From Planctomycetota bacterium (GTDB lineage: Bacteria > Planctomycetota > UBA8742 > UBA2392): DNA of 64,000 bases. Position 1 is the first letter of the stretch. Each line of letters starts with the position of its first letter. Below the pieces are notes generated by a model. The model did not search any database, was not told the origin of the DNA, and saw nothing but the letters and a program-made list of their open reading frames with translations. Below are positions 53,194-60,662 of the stretch, one piece after another. A program made the position numbers and the translations under genes. The DNA lies in NCBI GenBank assembly GCA_019912315.1, contig JAIOJA010000010.1, forward strand, positions 1 through 64,000, written 5' to 3'.

Positions 53194-54285
53194 CTAGATT
53201 TCGACCACCGCCACGATGAATTTGACACGCAGGACATTCTTGCCCGCGACCGACACCTTACCGTTCATCACGAAGGCGTCGCCCATCTTTTCTTCCTGGG
53301 TCACTTCAATCAGCATCACATCTCCCGGATGAACCATACCGCGAAACTTGGCCTCCAGAATGCGGGTTAGGACGGGCTTGCGAGAGTCACGTAGCGCAGG
53401 CGCCTCGCCTGCACCGGCTGTGGGCGCCCCGCCCACAGCACCACCAACCCACTTCCATTCGGCAATACCCGCTGCCGAGGGGTTCTCCAGCGTGTATCGA
53501 ACTCGACGTTCAAACTCGGCCTGATTTCGCACAATCCGATCGAACGACTCGCGTTGCCAGAACTCACCAGTCAGGCCGAGCAACTTGTTGCACGCTTTCG
53601 CGGTGTATGATTTCCACGAATGCAGGACATCAGAAAGCGAATGGCCTGATCGGGGCCTGAAAACAGTGTGAACGTGATTCGGCATCACGCACCAGGCATA
53701 CAAGTCATAACGCTCGTCATCAAACCTGGTCAGCGTCTCGGCAACAATCCGAGCACACTCATCGTTCTTGAAGTGACACGCACCGGAGCCCGCATTCAGC
53801 AATTCGTCAACGCGCTCTGAGTAGAGATGATCAAGCCTCTCTCTTTCTTCGTCCGAGAGCGGCCGCCCGACTTGCTCCGCTGTTGCAACTATGTCCCAGC
53901 GTTCAAGCTCAATCTGTCTTCTGGCGGATTCCGGGATTGAATCTGCCAAGCGAAACGTGACGAGGTAGGTCGCTCCCTCTTTCTCCCAATGCGGCAGGTA
54001 GCCTCGATTGCGCTTCGTGATTGTCGCGGGCGAGGCGCCCGCGACTCTTGCAGGCGGGGCGCCTGCGCTACTCAGCAGCATCGCGCCCGATTGAAAACAG
54101 GCTTCGCACAGCAGTACTCCGGGCATAAGTGGTGAGCCGGGGTAGTGTCCCTCGAATTGCGGCTCATCCGCGCGGACGGTGCGCTCGGTAACGATTCTTC
54201 CTTCGCCCTGCTCGACGATCCTGTCCACGAACAGGAACGGTTCGCGGTGCGGTATAATGGCTTTGACTTTGTCGAGATTGTTCAT
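53194..54285 (-). CDS. fabZ: FabZ-type 3-hydroxyacyl-ACP dehydratase interrupted in frame by a RAYT transposase domain, 363 aa
   Basis: Residues 1-73 and about 301-363 are the two halves of one hotdog domain. The first half has FEGHYPGSPLMPGVLLCEA with catalytic His47 and Glu61. The second half is RKPVLTRILEAKFRGMVHPGD, then VAGKNVLRVKFIVAVV. Between them lie about 228 residues of a REP-associated tyrosine transposase: YLPHWEKEGATYLVTFRL, CVMPNHVHTVFRP (HUH motif, His204 and His206), SWKSYTAKACNKLLG, FWQRESFDRIVRNQAEFERR and Tyr264 in RYTLENPSAAG. The frame is intact throughout. An uninterrupted FabZ would be about 135 residues. It lies 6 bases after the upstream gene. Whether the chimera folds is unknown. 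Confidence 0.9.
   Translation of the reverse strand: MNNLDKVKAIIPHREPFLFVDRIVEQGEGRIVTERTVRADEPQFEGHYPGSPLMPGVLLCEACFQSGAMLLSSAGAPPARVAGASPATITKRNRGYLPHWEKEGATYLVTFRLADSIPESARRQIELERWDIVATAEQVGRPLSDEERERLDHLYSERVDELLNAGSGACHFKNDECARIVAETLTRFDDERYDLYAWCVMPNHVHTVFRPRSGHSLSDVLHSWKSYTAKACNKLLGLTGEFWQRESFDRIVRNQAEFERRVRYTLENPSAAGIAEWKWVGGAVGGAPTAGAGEAPALRDSRKPVLTRILEAKFRGMVHPGDVMLIEVTQEEKMGDAFVMNGKVSVAGKNVLRVKFIVAVVEI
53391..54073 (-). mobile_element. RAYT (TnpA-REP) element flanked by REP palindrome pairs, inside fabZ
   Basis: A 683-base insert bounded by 22-base inverted ends (53391-53412 and 54052-54073) that differ at one position and start GTAGCGCAGGCGCC. Each end holds two palindromes: 53396-53412 and 53418-53438 on one side, 54027-54045 and 54052-54068 on the other (GCAGGCG..CGCCTGC and GGGCGCC-type stems). 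This is the layout of a BIME around a RAYT gene. The HUH and Tyr residues look intact. No clear target-site duplication was found. Confidence 0.88.
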
Positions 54286-54291
54286 GCGCTG

Positions 54292-55812
54292 TTACAGGTG
54301 GGACACCTTCGCCTCGTGCAGATATTCCGCCATTTTGTTGGCGGTGATCACGCCGTAGTTCACGGTGCCGAGCCAGCCGGACATGATGATGCCTACACTG
54401 CCCGCGTGGTACATGCCGGGCAGGTGCTCGCTGAGCTTCATGGACACGTCAAGCCCCTCGAACTTCGTACCGAACGAAGCACCCTCTGACTGCTGTGTAT
54501 AGAAGTTGAAGGTGCGCGGTGTGCTGGCCTCCAGGTGGTCGATCTTCTCACGTACGTTAGGAATGTATTGTTCCAGGTGCGTGACCGTGCGCTCGATCAG
54601 CGCGTTCTTCTCGTGCTCGTATTCTTCGTCGCTGAGCCCCTGCCAGTCCTGCCAGCGCGCGTTATTGCTGCTGACAATGGTGAACCCGGCGTTCTTCAAG
54701 TGCGGTCGCGTCTTCGGATAATAGAAGCTGAAGGTGCGCGACTTCGTGCGCAGCTCACACAGTTCCTCTGACGTGAAGTGATCGGCCGTGCTGCAGAACA
54801 GCAGGTCCGTAATGAACGGGATTTCTTCACCCTGCCTGATCCCGATGTACACCTGGCAGGATGATCCGCTCAGGCGCACGTCTTTTGCCTGCTGGATGAA
54901 GTCCCCGGATAGATGATCCTCTCCCACCAGCTTCAGCACCGTGCCCTTGATGTTGGCGTTGCTGAGTACGGTCTTCGCCTTGATGTCGCGCCCGTTCACG
55001 CGCACACCCGCCACGCGGCCTTTGTTCACCAGCACGCGCTCGACCTGCGCGCCGCTGAACATGTCCACGCCGTTGGACTGCAATATTTTGCGCATCTTCA
55101 TGATCAGGGTGTCGGTGCCGCCGCTGAAGGTAAAGACGCCTTTGCTCATGAAGTTTGAAAAGACGATGCCGTAGGTGATGGCCGGCTCGTCGAGCGTGCT
55201 GCCGTTGGCGTAGGTGATCGGCTCCATGAACGCGCGGTGCACGTCGTTGCGGCCGGGGAAGAACTGCTCGAACATCTGGCGGATGGTTTGGCCGTCGTCG
55301 TTGTAGTACTCCATCTTGCGCAGGTGGTCGTAGAAGCGTTCCACGTGCGCGCGTTCGAGGTTGAAGGCCTGCACAACCTTGTTGGTGTAATCTTCGCGCG
55401 TGAACTGGGTTTCGAAGCTGAACTGCGGGTTGTCGAACTTGATGCTTTCGAGCGGCACGATGCTGTCTGCAATCTCCTGCGACCAGTAACGGCGCATGGA
55501 CTTCTTCATGCCGACGGGGAAGCCGTGCAGCGAGATGTCAAAGATGTGTCCGCCGGGACGCCGGAACCATGTCGCCATGCCGCCGTAGTTGTAGTGCTGC
55601 TCAAGCAGGCAGACGCGGTAACCCTGCGTGGCCATCACGTTCGCGCCGGTTAGACCCGCGAGCCCCGCGCCGATCACGATAACGTCGTATTCGCCTTTGG
55701 CTTTCTCTACGGGGTTGTGCTTCTTCTCAGCACGCCCTCCGGACGAGCCCTGCAGGACCCGCTTGCCCTCGGCCTTCAGGTTGAATCCGGATGTCTGTTG
55801 CTCAGTCGTCAT
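54292..55812 (-). CDS. CrtI-like FAD-dependent oxidoreductase 1 (phytoene desaturase/retinol saturase family)
   Basis: A 506-residue flavoprotein. Start ATG 55810-55812 ([11 protein letters not shown]); the frame upstream is only repeat sequence. A short N-terminal extension rich in basic residues precedes the FAD loop [22 protein letters not shown] and [13 protein letters not shown] mid-domain insertion carries [20 protein letters not shown], and the FAD C-terminal motif is [17 protein letters not shown]. Family members isomerise, saturate or desaturate polyenes and lipids; none can be distinguished here. Its position beside ACP, FabZ and ketosynthase suggests it acts on ACP-bound or free acyl chains. 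Confidence 0.9.
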   Translation of the reverse strand: MTTEQQTSGFNLKAEGKRVLQGSSGGRAEKKHNPVEKAKGEYDVIVIGAGLAGLTGANVMATQGYRVCLLEQHYNYGGMATWFRRPGGHIFDISLHGFPVGMKKSMRRYWSQEIADSIVPLESIKFDNPQFSFETQFTREDYTNKVVQAFNLERAHVERFYDHLRKMEYYNDDGQTIRQMFEQFFPGRNDVHRAFMEPITYANGSTLDEPAITYGIVFSNFMSKGVFTFSGGTDTLIMKMRKILQSNGVDMFSGAQVERVLVNKGRVAGVRVNGRDIKAKTVLSNANIKGTVLKLVGEDHLSGDFIQQAKDVRLSGSSCQVYIGIRQGEEIPFITDLLFCSTADHFTSEELCELRTKSRTFSFYYPKTRPHLKNAGFTIVSSNNARWQDWQGLSDEEYEHEKNALIERTVTHLEQYIPNVREKIDHLEASTPRTFNFYTQQSEGASFGTKFEGLDVSMKLSEHLPGMYHAGSVGIIMSGWLGTVNYGVITANKMAEYLHEAKVSHL

Positions 55813-55824
55813 TGCGTTGCCTTT

Positions 55825-55874
55825 GTAGCGTCGAGGCGTGCCTCGCCCGCGGGCGACCCAAGGGTCGCCCCTAC
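55825..55874. repeat. REP pair, family A, between the two crtI-like genes
   Basis: Two hairpins: CGAGGCGTGCCTCG (55832-55845) and GGGCGACCCAAGGGTCGCCC (55851-55870), closed by CCTAC. The element starts GTAG and ends CTAC. On the minus strand its GTAG provides the TAG stop of the upstream crtI-like gene (55871-55873). Confidence 0.8.
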
Positions 55875-57376
55875 GCCTCCACTGCTGCGTTGTCACGTTG
55901 CAGCACCCAGCGGTTTGCCATGCTGATGCCGCTTAGCATGGCGCCGATGATGCCTAAAAAACCCTGGTCAGTGCCGATGATGTACAGGCCTTCGAGGCCG
56001 CTTTCGCCGGTGCGCTTCTTGATGGGGCTGCCGTAGACGGCGCCGCCTTCGTGACCGGTGTAGTGCCGGATTGTGCGCGGCGTGAACATGTCCGTAAGCG
56101 TCGTGTGTGCCCGAAATTCGGGGATGTGCGCCAGCACGTCGTCGCATGAGCGCGTGTACCAGTGCTGCTTGGCGGCCTGATAGGGTGATGTGGGCGCCTC
56201 GCTGCGCGACTGCGGGCAGGGTGCCCGCATCACTTCTGCGGGCTGGAAGCCCACTCCACGATCCACTGCATTCCACTTGTCGAAGTTGGCGATGTTGGTG
56301 ATGCGTATCAGGTGGTCGTTCGGTTGCTCCGGCAGATTGAAATTGCCGGGCATACATATCACGCCGCTGGATGTGTCGCACAGGTCTGTGGGCTGGGCGT
56401 AGTTGAACCGCTCGTTGTTGTTGAAGAAGATGATCGTCTCTTCGATGCCCAGCTCGCGCGCCGGCTTGTTCAGCACGTTGATGGTTTCGGTGAACGAGAG
56501 TTTGCCTGTAGGGGCGATGCTTGCATCGCCTGAGAGGCTACTGTGGCTTGCGGGCGACGCGAGCGTCGCCCCTACCATCTTCGTAGTCTCTACCAACCCT
56601 GCTGACGACAGCACCGTATCGGCCGTGAGGGTTTCACCATTGTCCAACTCGACGCCGACGCTGCGGTTGCCTTCGGTGAGAATCTTTGCAACACCAGCCT
56701 TCAGGCGCAGTTCGCCGCCGGCTTTGCGATAGCGGTCGATCAGCAGTTTCAGGATGTGCCTGACACCGGCTTGCGGGCGGGCGAAGCCCTCGAAGAAAAT
56801 ACTCTTGAACATCACCACGAACTGGTCCCAGTCCATGTCGTTTTCGCGCGCCGAGCCGTAGTACATCAGCGGGCAGAAGATCATGTCAGCGAGTACTGGG
56901 TCGCTGATGTGGCTTTCCACGATCTCGCGGGCGTTGAGCGTTGGCGCGTTCAGGTCCAGCTCGTTGTAATCCCGAACGGCCTGGGTCAGTGCGTCGAAAC
57001 CGTCGGCCTGTGATGGGAAAGCACGGGCGACTTCGCTGCGCAGCAACTCAAAGTCGTTGCTGAACTTCAGCTTCTCGCCGGGCCAGCTCACTGCCGAATG
57101 CCCCTGCTCATGCAGGTCTAGCTCATCCCAGCGGATACGAAGTTGCTTCAGCAGGCGTGTCAGGGGCAAGCCCTTGGCTCCGCGCGGGGCGTAATTCGTC
57201 ATGGCATGCAGTCCAACGTCGAACTGGTGTCCCTGGTATTGGTAGAATGAGTTCAGCCCGCCCCACACGTAATGGCGCTCCAGCACGACAACTTTCTTGT
57301 CGAACATCGCCAGGCGTATGCCCGCGCCAAGCCCGGACATGCCTGCACCAATGATGATGGCATCGTAGTGGGTCAT
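55871..57376 (-). CDS. CrtI-like FAD-dependent oxidoreductase 2, with two in-frame palindromic inserts, 501 aa
   Basis: FAD loop [22 protein letters not shown] and [16 protein letters not shown] at the N-terminus, [18 protein letters not shown], and the C-terminal FAD motif [22 protein letters not shown]. It is the same family as the neighbouring CrtI-like protein but clearly divergent. Two low-complexity inserts have no counterpart in the family: residues about 268-290 ([19 protein letters not shown]) and about 373-396 ([20 protein letters not shown]). Both are encoded by REP palindromes. The TAG stop also comes from a REP element. No frameshift is visible, so the gene may be functional. Only 32 bases separate it from the ACP gene upstream. 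Confidence 0.9.
   Translation of the reverse strand: MTHYDAIIIGAGMSGLGAGIRLAMFDKKVVVLERHYVWGGLNSFYQYQGHQFDVGLHAMTNYAPRGAKGLPLTRLLKQLRIRWDELDLHEQGHSAVSWPGEKLKFSNDFELLRSEVARAFPSQADGFDALTQAVRDYNELDLNAPTLNAREIVESHISDPVLADMIFCPLMYYGSARENDMDWDQFVVMFKSIFFEGFARPQAGVRHILKLLIDRYRKAGGELRLKAGVAKILTEGNRSVGVELDNGETLTADTVLSSAGLVETTKMVGATLASPASHSSLSGDASIAPTGKLSFTETINVLNKPARELGIEETIIFFNNNERFNYAQPTDLCDTSSGVICMPGNFNLPEQPNDHLIRITNIANFDKWNAVDRGVGFQPAEVMRAPCPQSRSEAPTSPYQAAKQHWYTRSCDDVLAHIPEFRAHTTLTDMFTPRTIRHYTGHEGGAVYGSPIKKRTGESGLEGLYIIGTDQGFLGIIGAMLSGISMANRWVLQRDNAAVEA
56190..56259. repeat. REP-like insert, family B, inside crtI-like gene 2
   Basis: Palindromes TGCGGGCAGGGTGCCCGCA (56211-56229) and TGCGGGCTGGAAGCCCACT (56237-56255), the latter followed by CCAC. 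The minus-strand reading is GTGGAGTGGGCTTCCAGCCC, a variant of the GTGGTGTGGAC-type repeats in oleB and oleC. It adds about 17-24 residues in frame. Confidence 0.75.
56508..56575. repeat. REP-like insert, family A, inside crtI-like gene 2
   Basis: A 68-base element with ends GTAGGGGCGATGC (56508-56520) and GCGTCGCCCCTAC (56563-56575), nearly exact inverted repeats, each end itself a hairpin (GGCGATGC/GCATCGCC and GGGCGACGC/GCGTCGCCC). It is read in a frame that avoids the TAG of GTAG, giving V-G-A-T-L-A-S-P. Confidence 0.85.
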
Positions 57377-57408
57377 GGTTTACCGTTGACGGTCGACCGT
57401 CAACCTCT

Positions 57409-57672
57409 TTAGCTCACCAGTTCCTTGCCGACCATTTTGTCGCGCAGGTACGCCACGCAACTGTCGAGGCTTGCGAGGTGTTCGTAATCCGTATCCGGCA
57501 CGTGCACGCCATAGCGCTTGCGCAACTCCATCACGATGTCGAGGAAATCCATCGAGTCGAGGTCGAGCTGGTCGCGCAGGCGCTCTGCGGCGCTGATGTT
57601 GCTGGTGTCTTCGTCGGGGTTGATGTCGTTGATGATGCCGATGATGGCCTGCTTGATCTGTTCGTCGTTCAT
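57409..57672 (-). CDS. Acyl carrier protein, 87 aa
   Basis: Start ATG 57670-57672 after AAGGAAG (MNDEQIKQAIIG); the open frame extends upstream without homology. Helix, then DLDSMDFLDIVMELRKRYG, with Ser40 as the phosphopantetheine site (DSM). The second half (YEHLASLDSCVAYLRDKM) completes the four-helix bundle. It holds the growing chain for the neighbouring ketosynthase, FabZ and FabI, and is probably dedicated to this pathway. Confidence 0.93.
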   Translation of the reverse strand: MNDEQIKQAIIGIINDINPDEDTSNISAAERLRDQLDLDSMDFLDIVMELRKRYGVHVPDTDYEHLASLDSCVAYLRDKMVGKELVS

Positions 57673-57723
57673 TGCTGCTTCCTTCCTTTGTTGTCCCTTG
57701 CGGGTTTGTTTTCGTTCCCGTTT

Positions 57724-57766
57724 CACGCGGCTGCTTCGCCGCGTGTCCCCGGCCTTTCGGCCGGGG
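57724..57766. repeat. Two tandem hairpins between ketosynthase and ACP genes
   Basis: CACGCGG..CCGCGTG (57724-57745) and CCCCGGCC-TTTC-GGCCGGGG (57747-57766) fill most of the gap. They resemble another REP pair, or an internal attenuator that would lower expression of the genes after the ketosynthase. They cannot be distinguished by sequence alone. Confidence 0.6.
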
Positions 57767-57768
57767 CT

Positions 57769-59004
57769 CTATTCGTACTTCTTGACTATCAGGGCTGAGT
57801 TGATGCCCAGCATTCCGAAGCTCATGTTCATGATGGTTTTGATGTTGCCGACCTGTTTGGGCTCGTTGGTCACCAGGCCGCGCACTGCGCATTCCGGGTC
57901 GAGTTCATCGACGTTGATGGTCGGGTGCACGATGCCGTCGTCGAAGCTAGGCAGGTTGCCGGCCAGCTCCAGTGCGCCGGCCGCACCCATGGCGTGCCCT
58001 ATGTAGCTCTTGGTGTTGTTGACGTGCACGCCGTCGAAGTCACCGAACACGGCGTTCACCGCAGCCGCTTCCATCTGATCGCCGCTGGGTGTACTGGTGG
58101 CGTGAGTGTTGACGATGTCGATGTTGCTCGGTTCCATGCCTGCGCGCTTGACTGCTGCCCTCATGCACTGGGTCTGGCGTTCGCTGTTCGGAAGCACGTA
58201 GTCGCTGGCGTCACTGTTCACATGCCAGCCCGCGATTTCTCCGTAGATCTTTGCGCCACGTGCGAGCGCGTCGTCGAGACGTTCCAGTGTGTAAAGGCAA
58301 CCGCCTTCCGCCACGACAATGCCGTTGCGGGCTTTGTCGAATGGGCGCGACGCCTTGGTCGGGTCCTCGTGATGGGCCAGCGCGCCCTGCTGCTTGAAAC
58401 CTGCGAAGATGCCGAAGGTGTGGATGCTTTCGCTGACTCCCCCACCGAACGCAAGGTCCACTTCGCCAAGCTGCAGCATCTGGGTTGCGTGGATCACGCC
58501 CATGTTGCCGGCCGCGCAGGCTGCACCGATGGCATAGGCCGGCCCGGTGATCTTGAGGCTAAGCGTGACTTCGCCGGCGGGGTTGTTTGCGACTGTGCGC
58601 GGGTTGTGGTGGTGGGTCCAGAAGTCGAGGTTGTAGCCCTGCTTGCTGACCTCGTAGATTTCTGTTTCTGTCTCGACGTTGCCGTGTTCGGTAGTTCCCA
58701 CGTAAACGCCTACTCTTGACTTGTCAACTTTGTTGAAATCAAGACCTGCGCTCGCGATGGCCTCGTGGGCGCAATAGATGCTGATACTGCCGGCCCGTGT
58801 GCCGCGCCGTAAATCCTTGCGTTTCTGATAGCGGGTGGCTTCAAAGTCGCATACGCCGGCCAGTGTCTTGCCGAAGTAGCGAATCTCGTACGGCCGCACG
58901 CCGGACTTGCCCTCAAGCAGCGCTTGCCGGTACTCGGGCAGGCTGTTGCCATTCGGCGAGGTCAGTCCAACACCGGTGATCACGACGCGTGGAAGGCTAG
59001 ACAT
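57769..59004 (-). CDS. Beta-ketoacyl-ACP synthase (FabF/KAS II-like)
   Basis: A 411-residue condensing enzyme with the full triad: Cys163 in GAACAAGNMG, His301 in NTHATSTPSGD, His337 in TKSYIGHAMGAAG. PRVVITGVGLTSPNG opens it, and NMSFGMLGINSALI closes it in place of the family's NSFGFGGTNA-type motif. It would elongate acyl-ACP with malonyl-ACP by decarboxylative condensation. No chain-length-factor partner is visible, so it acts alone. The start overlaps the GbsR stop by 8 bases. Confidence 0.93.
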   Translation of the reverse strand: MSSLPRVVITGVGLTSPNGNSLPEYRQALLEGKSGVRPYEIRYFGKTLAGVCDFEATRYQKRKDLRRGTRAGSISIYCAHEAIASAGLDFNKVDKSRVGVYVGTTEHGNVETETEIYEVSKQGYNLDFWTHHHNPRTVANNPAGEVTLSLKITGPAYAIGAACAAGNMGVIHATQMLQLGEVDLAFGGGVSESIHTFGIFAGFKQQGALAHHEDPTKASRPFDKARNGIVVAEGGCLYTLERLDDALARGAKIYGEIAGWHVNSDASDYVLPNSERQTQCMRAAVKRAGMEPSNIDIVNTHATSTPSGDQMEAAAVNAVFGDFDGVHVNNTKSYIGHAMGAAGALELAGNLPSFDDGIVHPTINVDELDPECAVRGLVTNEPKQVGNIKTIMNMSFGMLGINSALIVKKYE

Positions 59005-59644
59005 GGGCGTCCTCCTGTTCGCGCACGGAGGCCGGCGTTTCTTTGGCGTTCTCTTTGCCGTTCAGCTGCCCGGTCTTCTTGCGCCCGTTGCGGAACTTGT
59101 TGATCTCGCCGGGCACTTTCATGCCGATGGCCGCCATGCGTTTGACTACCCGGGCCAGGCGCGACTCGTCGTTCTTGGGCACCGCGCTGCTGGCGGCTAC
59201 GAAGAACTGGATGGTGGCTTCGGCAATTTCGCTTGTCGTCACGATGCTCTGGAGCGTGCGGGCGCGCCCGTCTTCCGAGCCGTAGCGCTCGGACACGTAC
59301 TGCAATGCGCTACGGGCGTTGTCTTTGAAATTCTGCACCGCAAGTTGCTCGCGACGGCGCAATACCGTCGTCACGATGCTCATGGTGTCGCTGACGGCGC
59401 TGTGCATCTGGCAACGATGCTCACTGGAGAACTCGCTGGTGACGGCACCCCACTCGCGCAGCTCGCTCAGGCATTCGCTTACGCTGCCCGCACTCATGTC
59501 GAGTTCATTGGCGACGTCAGCGGCACTGAGGGCTTTTCCCGACAACGCGAGCAAACCCCACACCTTCCCCAAGCGCGATTTGAAACCGATCGCGGAAAAG
59601 AACGTCTCGAAGGTGCTCAAGTGTTCACGAAGCACATCATCCAT
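58997..59644 (-). CDS. GbsR/MarR-type transcriptional regulator, 215 aa
   Basis: Start ATG 59642-59644 after GAGGGAG; an ATG five codons earlier is also possible. Winged helix: ETFFSAIGFKSRLGKVWGLLAL, KALSAADVANELDMSAGSVSECLSELREWG, matching GbsR-family repressors. A helical dimerisation region follows, then a Lys/Glu-rich tail. It overlaps the oleD stop by 8 bases and the ketosynthase start, so it is embedded in the operon. It probably controls this operon in response to an osmolyte, lipid or other small molecule; the ligand is unknown. Confidence 0.88.
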   Translation of the reverse strand: MDDVLREHLSTFETFFSAIGFKSRLGKVWGLLALSGKALSAADVANELDMSAGSVSECLSELREWGAVTSEFSSEHRCQMHSAVSDTMSIVTTVLRRREQLAVQNFKDNARSALQYVSERYGSEDGRARTLQSIVTTSEIAEATIQFFVAASSAVPKNDESRLARVVKRMAAIGMKVPGEINKFRNGRKKTGQLNGKENAKETPASVREQEDAHV

Positions 59645-60662
59645 GGCTGACTCCCTCATGGGTCATCGCTACTTCTTGCTGCTCTGTTTGGTGATCTGCA
59701 ACCGCGCCGAAGTACTCATCCAGCGCGCAGTCGCCTGTCCATTGCGCCTCGTAGCCGAGGTCCCGCTTGGCGGCGTCAAGTTTGAACCAGTGTGACGTGG
59801 CCAGGTTCTCGGCCACGAACCGCGTCATTGGCGGCTCGGATTTCTTGCCCATCACCTTCCACAAGAATTCTATCACAGCGCCAGCCTTGTACGCGGTCCC
59901 GGCGCTGACCGTCGCGCTAAGTCGCGGCACACCTGCGCGCTCCAGGACTTTGTTGATCCAGGGCCACAGCTCGACCGTTTCGCTACTGATGAAGTAGGGC
60001 TTGCCGGCCGCAACTTCGATGTTATCCAACGCAAGCAGGTGTGCGTCCGCCGCGTCGTCGACGTGTGTGATGTCGACCTTGTTGCGCCCGTTGCCGACCT
60101 GCTTCAGTTTGCCCGCGCGCGCGCGATCCAGCACGCGTGGCAACAGGTGCGGGTCGCCCTTGCCCCAGATCAGATGTGGGCGCAGAGCCACACTACGCAG
60201 CCCATTCGTGCCGTTCGCCGCAAGAACTTCCTGCTCCGCCAGCGCTTTGCTTGCGGCGTAGTGGGTCAGGAACTTGGTTGGATAGGGCAGGGTTTCGTCA
60301 CCTCCCGTAATGCCGCCGCGGTCAAAGACCACGCTGGGTGTGCTGGTGTAGACCAACGACTTCACGCCATGCTTCTGACAGGCTGCAAGAACGTTGCGTG
60401 TGCCGGTCAAGTTGACCCCGAAGTACTCGTCACGCGGGCCCCATACGCCTGCCTTGGCCGCGACGTGGAAAACAACGTCCGCGCCTTCTACCGCGCGAGA
60501 TACGTCGGACGCATCCCGAAGGTCACCCGCCTTCGCCAAGGCTTCGGCGGGCAGGCCCGCGGGACTGCGGGAAAACACGACGACGTCATCGCCACGCTCA
60601 AGCAGACGCCCGACAATCTTTGCGCCCAGAAAGCCGGCGCCGCCTGTTACGACTGCCTTCAT
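59637..60662 (-). CDS. oleD: OleD: NAD(P)H-dependent 2-alkyl-3-ketoalkanoate reductase
   Basis: A 341-residue extended SDR. TGGAGFLGAKIV is the N-terminal dinucleotide loop, YAASKALAEQ (about 137-146) carries the Tyr/Lys, and LRPHLIWGKGDPHLLPRVL, GRNKVDITHVDDAADAHLLA and EPPMTRFVAENLATSHWF follow known OleD sequence. In the Ole pathway it reduces the OleA product to a 2-alkyl-3-hydroxy acid. Residues about 34-46 (PAGLPAEALAKAG) are encoded by a repeat palindrome. Its ATG overlaps the oleC stop (ATGA). Confidence 0.93.
   Translation of the reverse strand: MKAVVTGGAGFLGAKIVGRLLERGDDVVVFSRSPAGLPAEALAKAGDLRDASDVSRAVEGADVVFHVAAKAGVWGPRDEYFGVNLTGTRNVLAACQKHGVKSLVYTSTPSVVFDRGGITGGDETLPYPTKFLTHYAASKALAEQEVLAANGTNGLRSVALRPHLIWGKGDPHLLPRVLDRARAGKLKQVGNGRNKVDITHVDDAADAHLLALDNIEVAAGKPYFISSETVELWPWINKVLERAGVPRLSATVSAGTAYKAGAVIEFLWKVMGKKSEPPMTRFVAENLATSHWFKLDAAKRDLGYEAQWTGDCALDEYFGAVADHQTEQQEVAMTHEGVSHG
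60526..60563. repeat. Imperfect palindrome inside oleD (TTCGCCAAGGCTTC type)
   Basis: CCCGCCTTCGCC (60526-60537) and GGCTTCGGCGGG (60540-60551) form an imperfect palindrome, followed by GGCCCGCGGG. This sequence type recurs in many uncultured bacterial genomes from memory. Here it encodes part of the first Rossmann beta-alpha unit. Confidence 0.6.
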
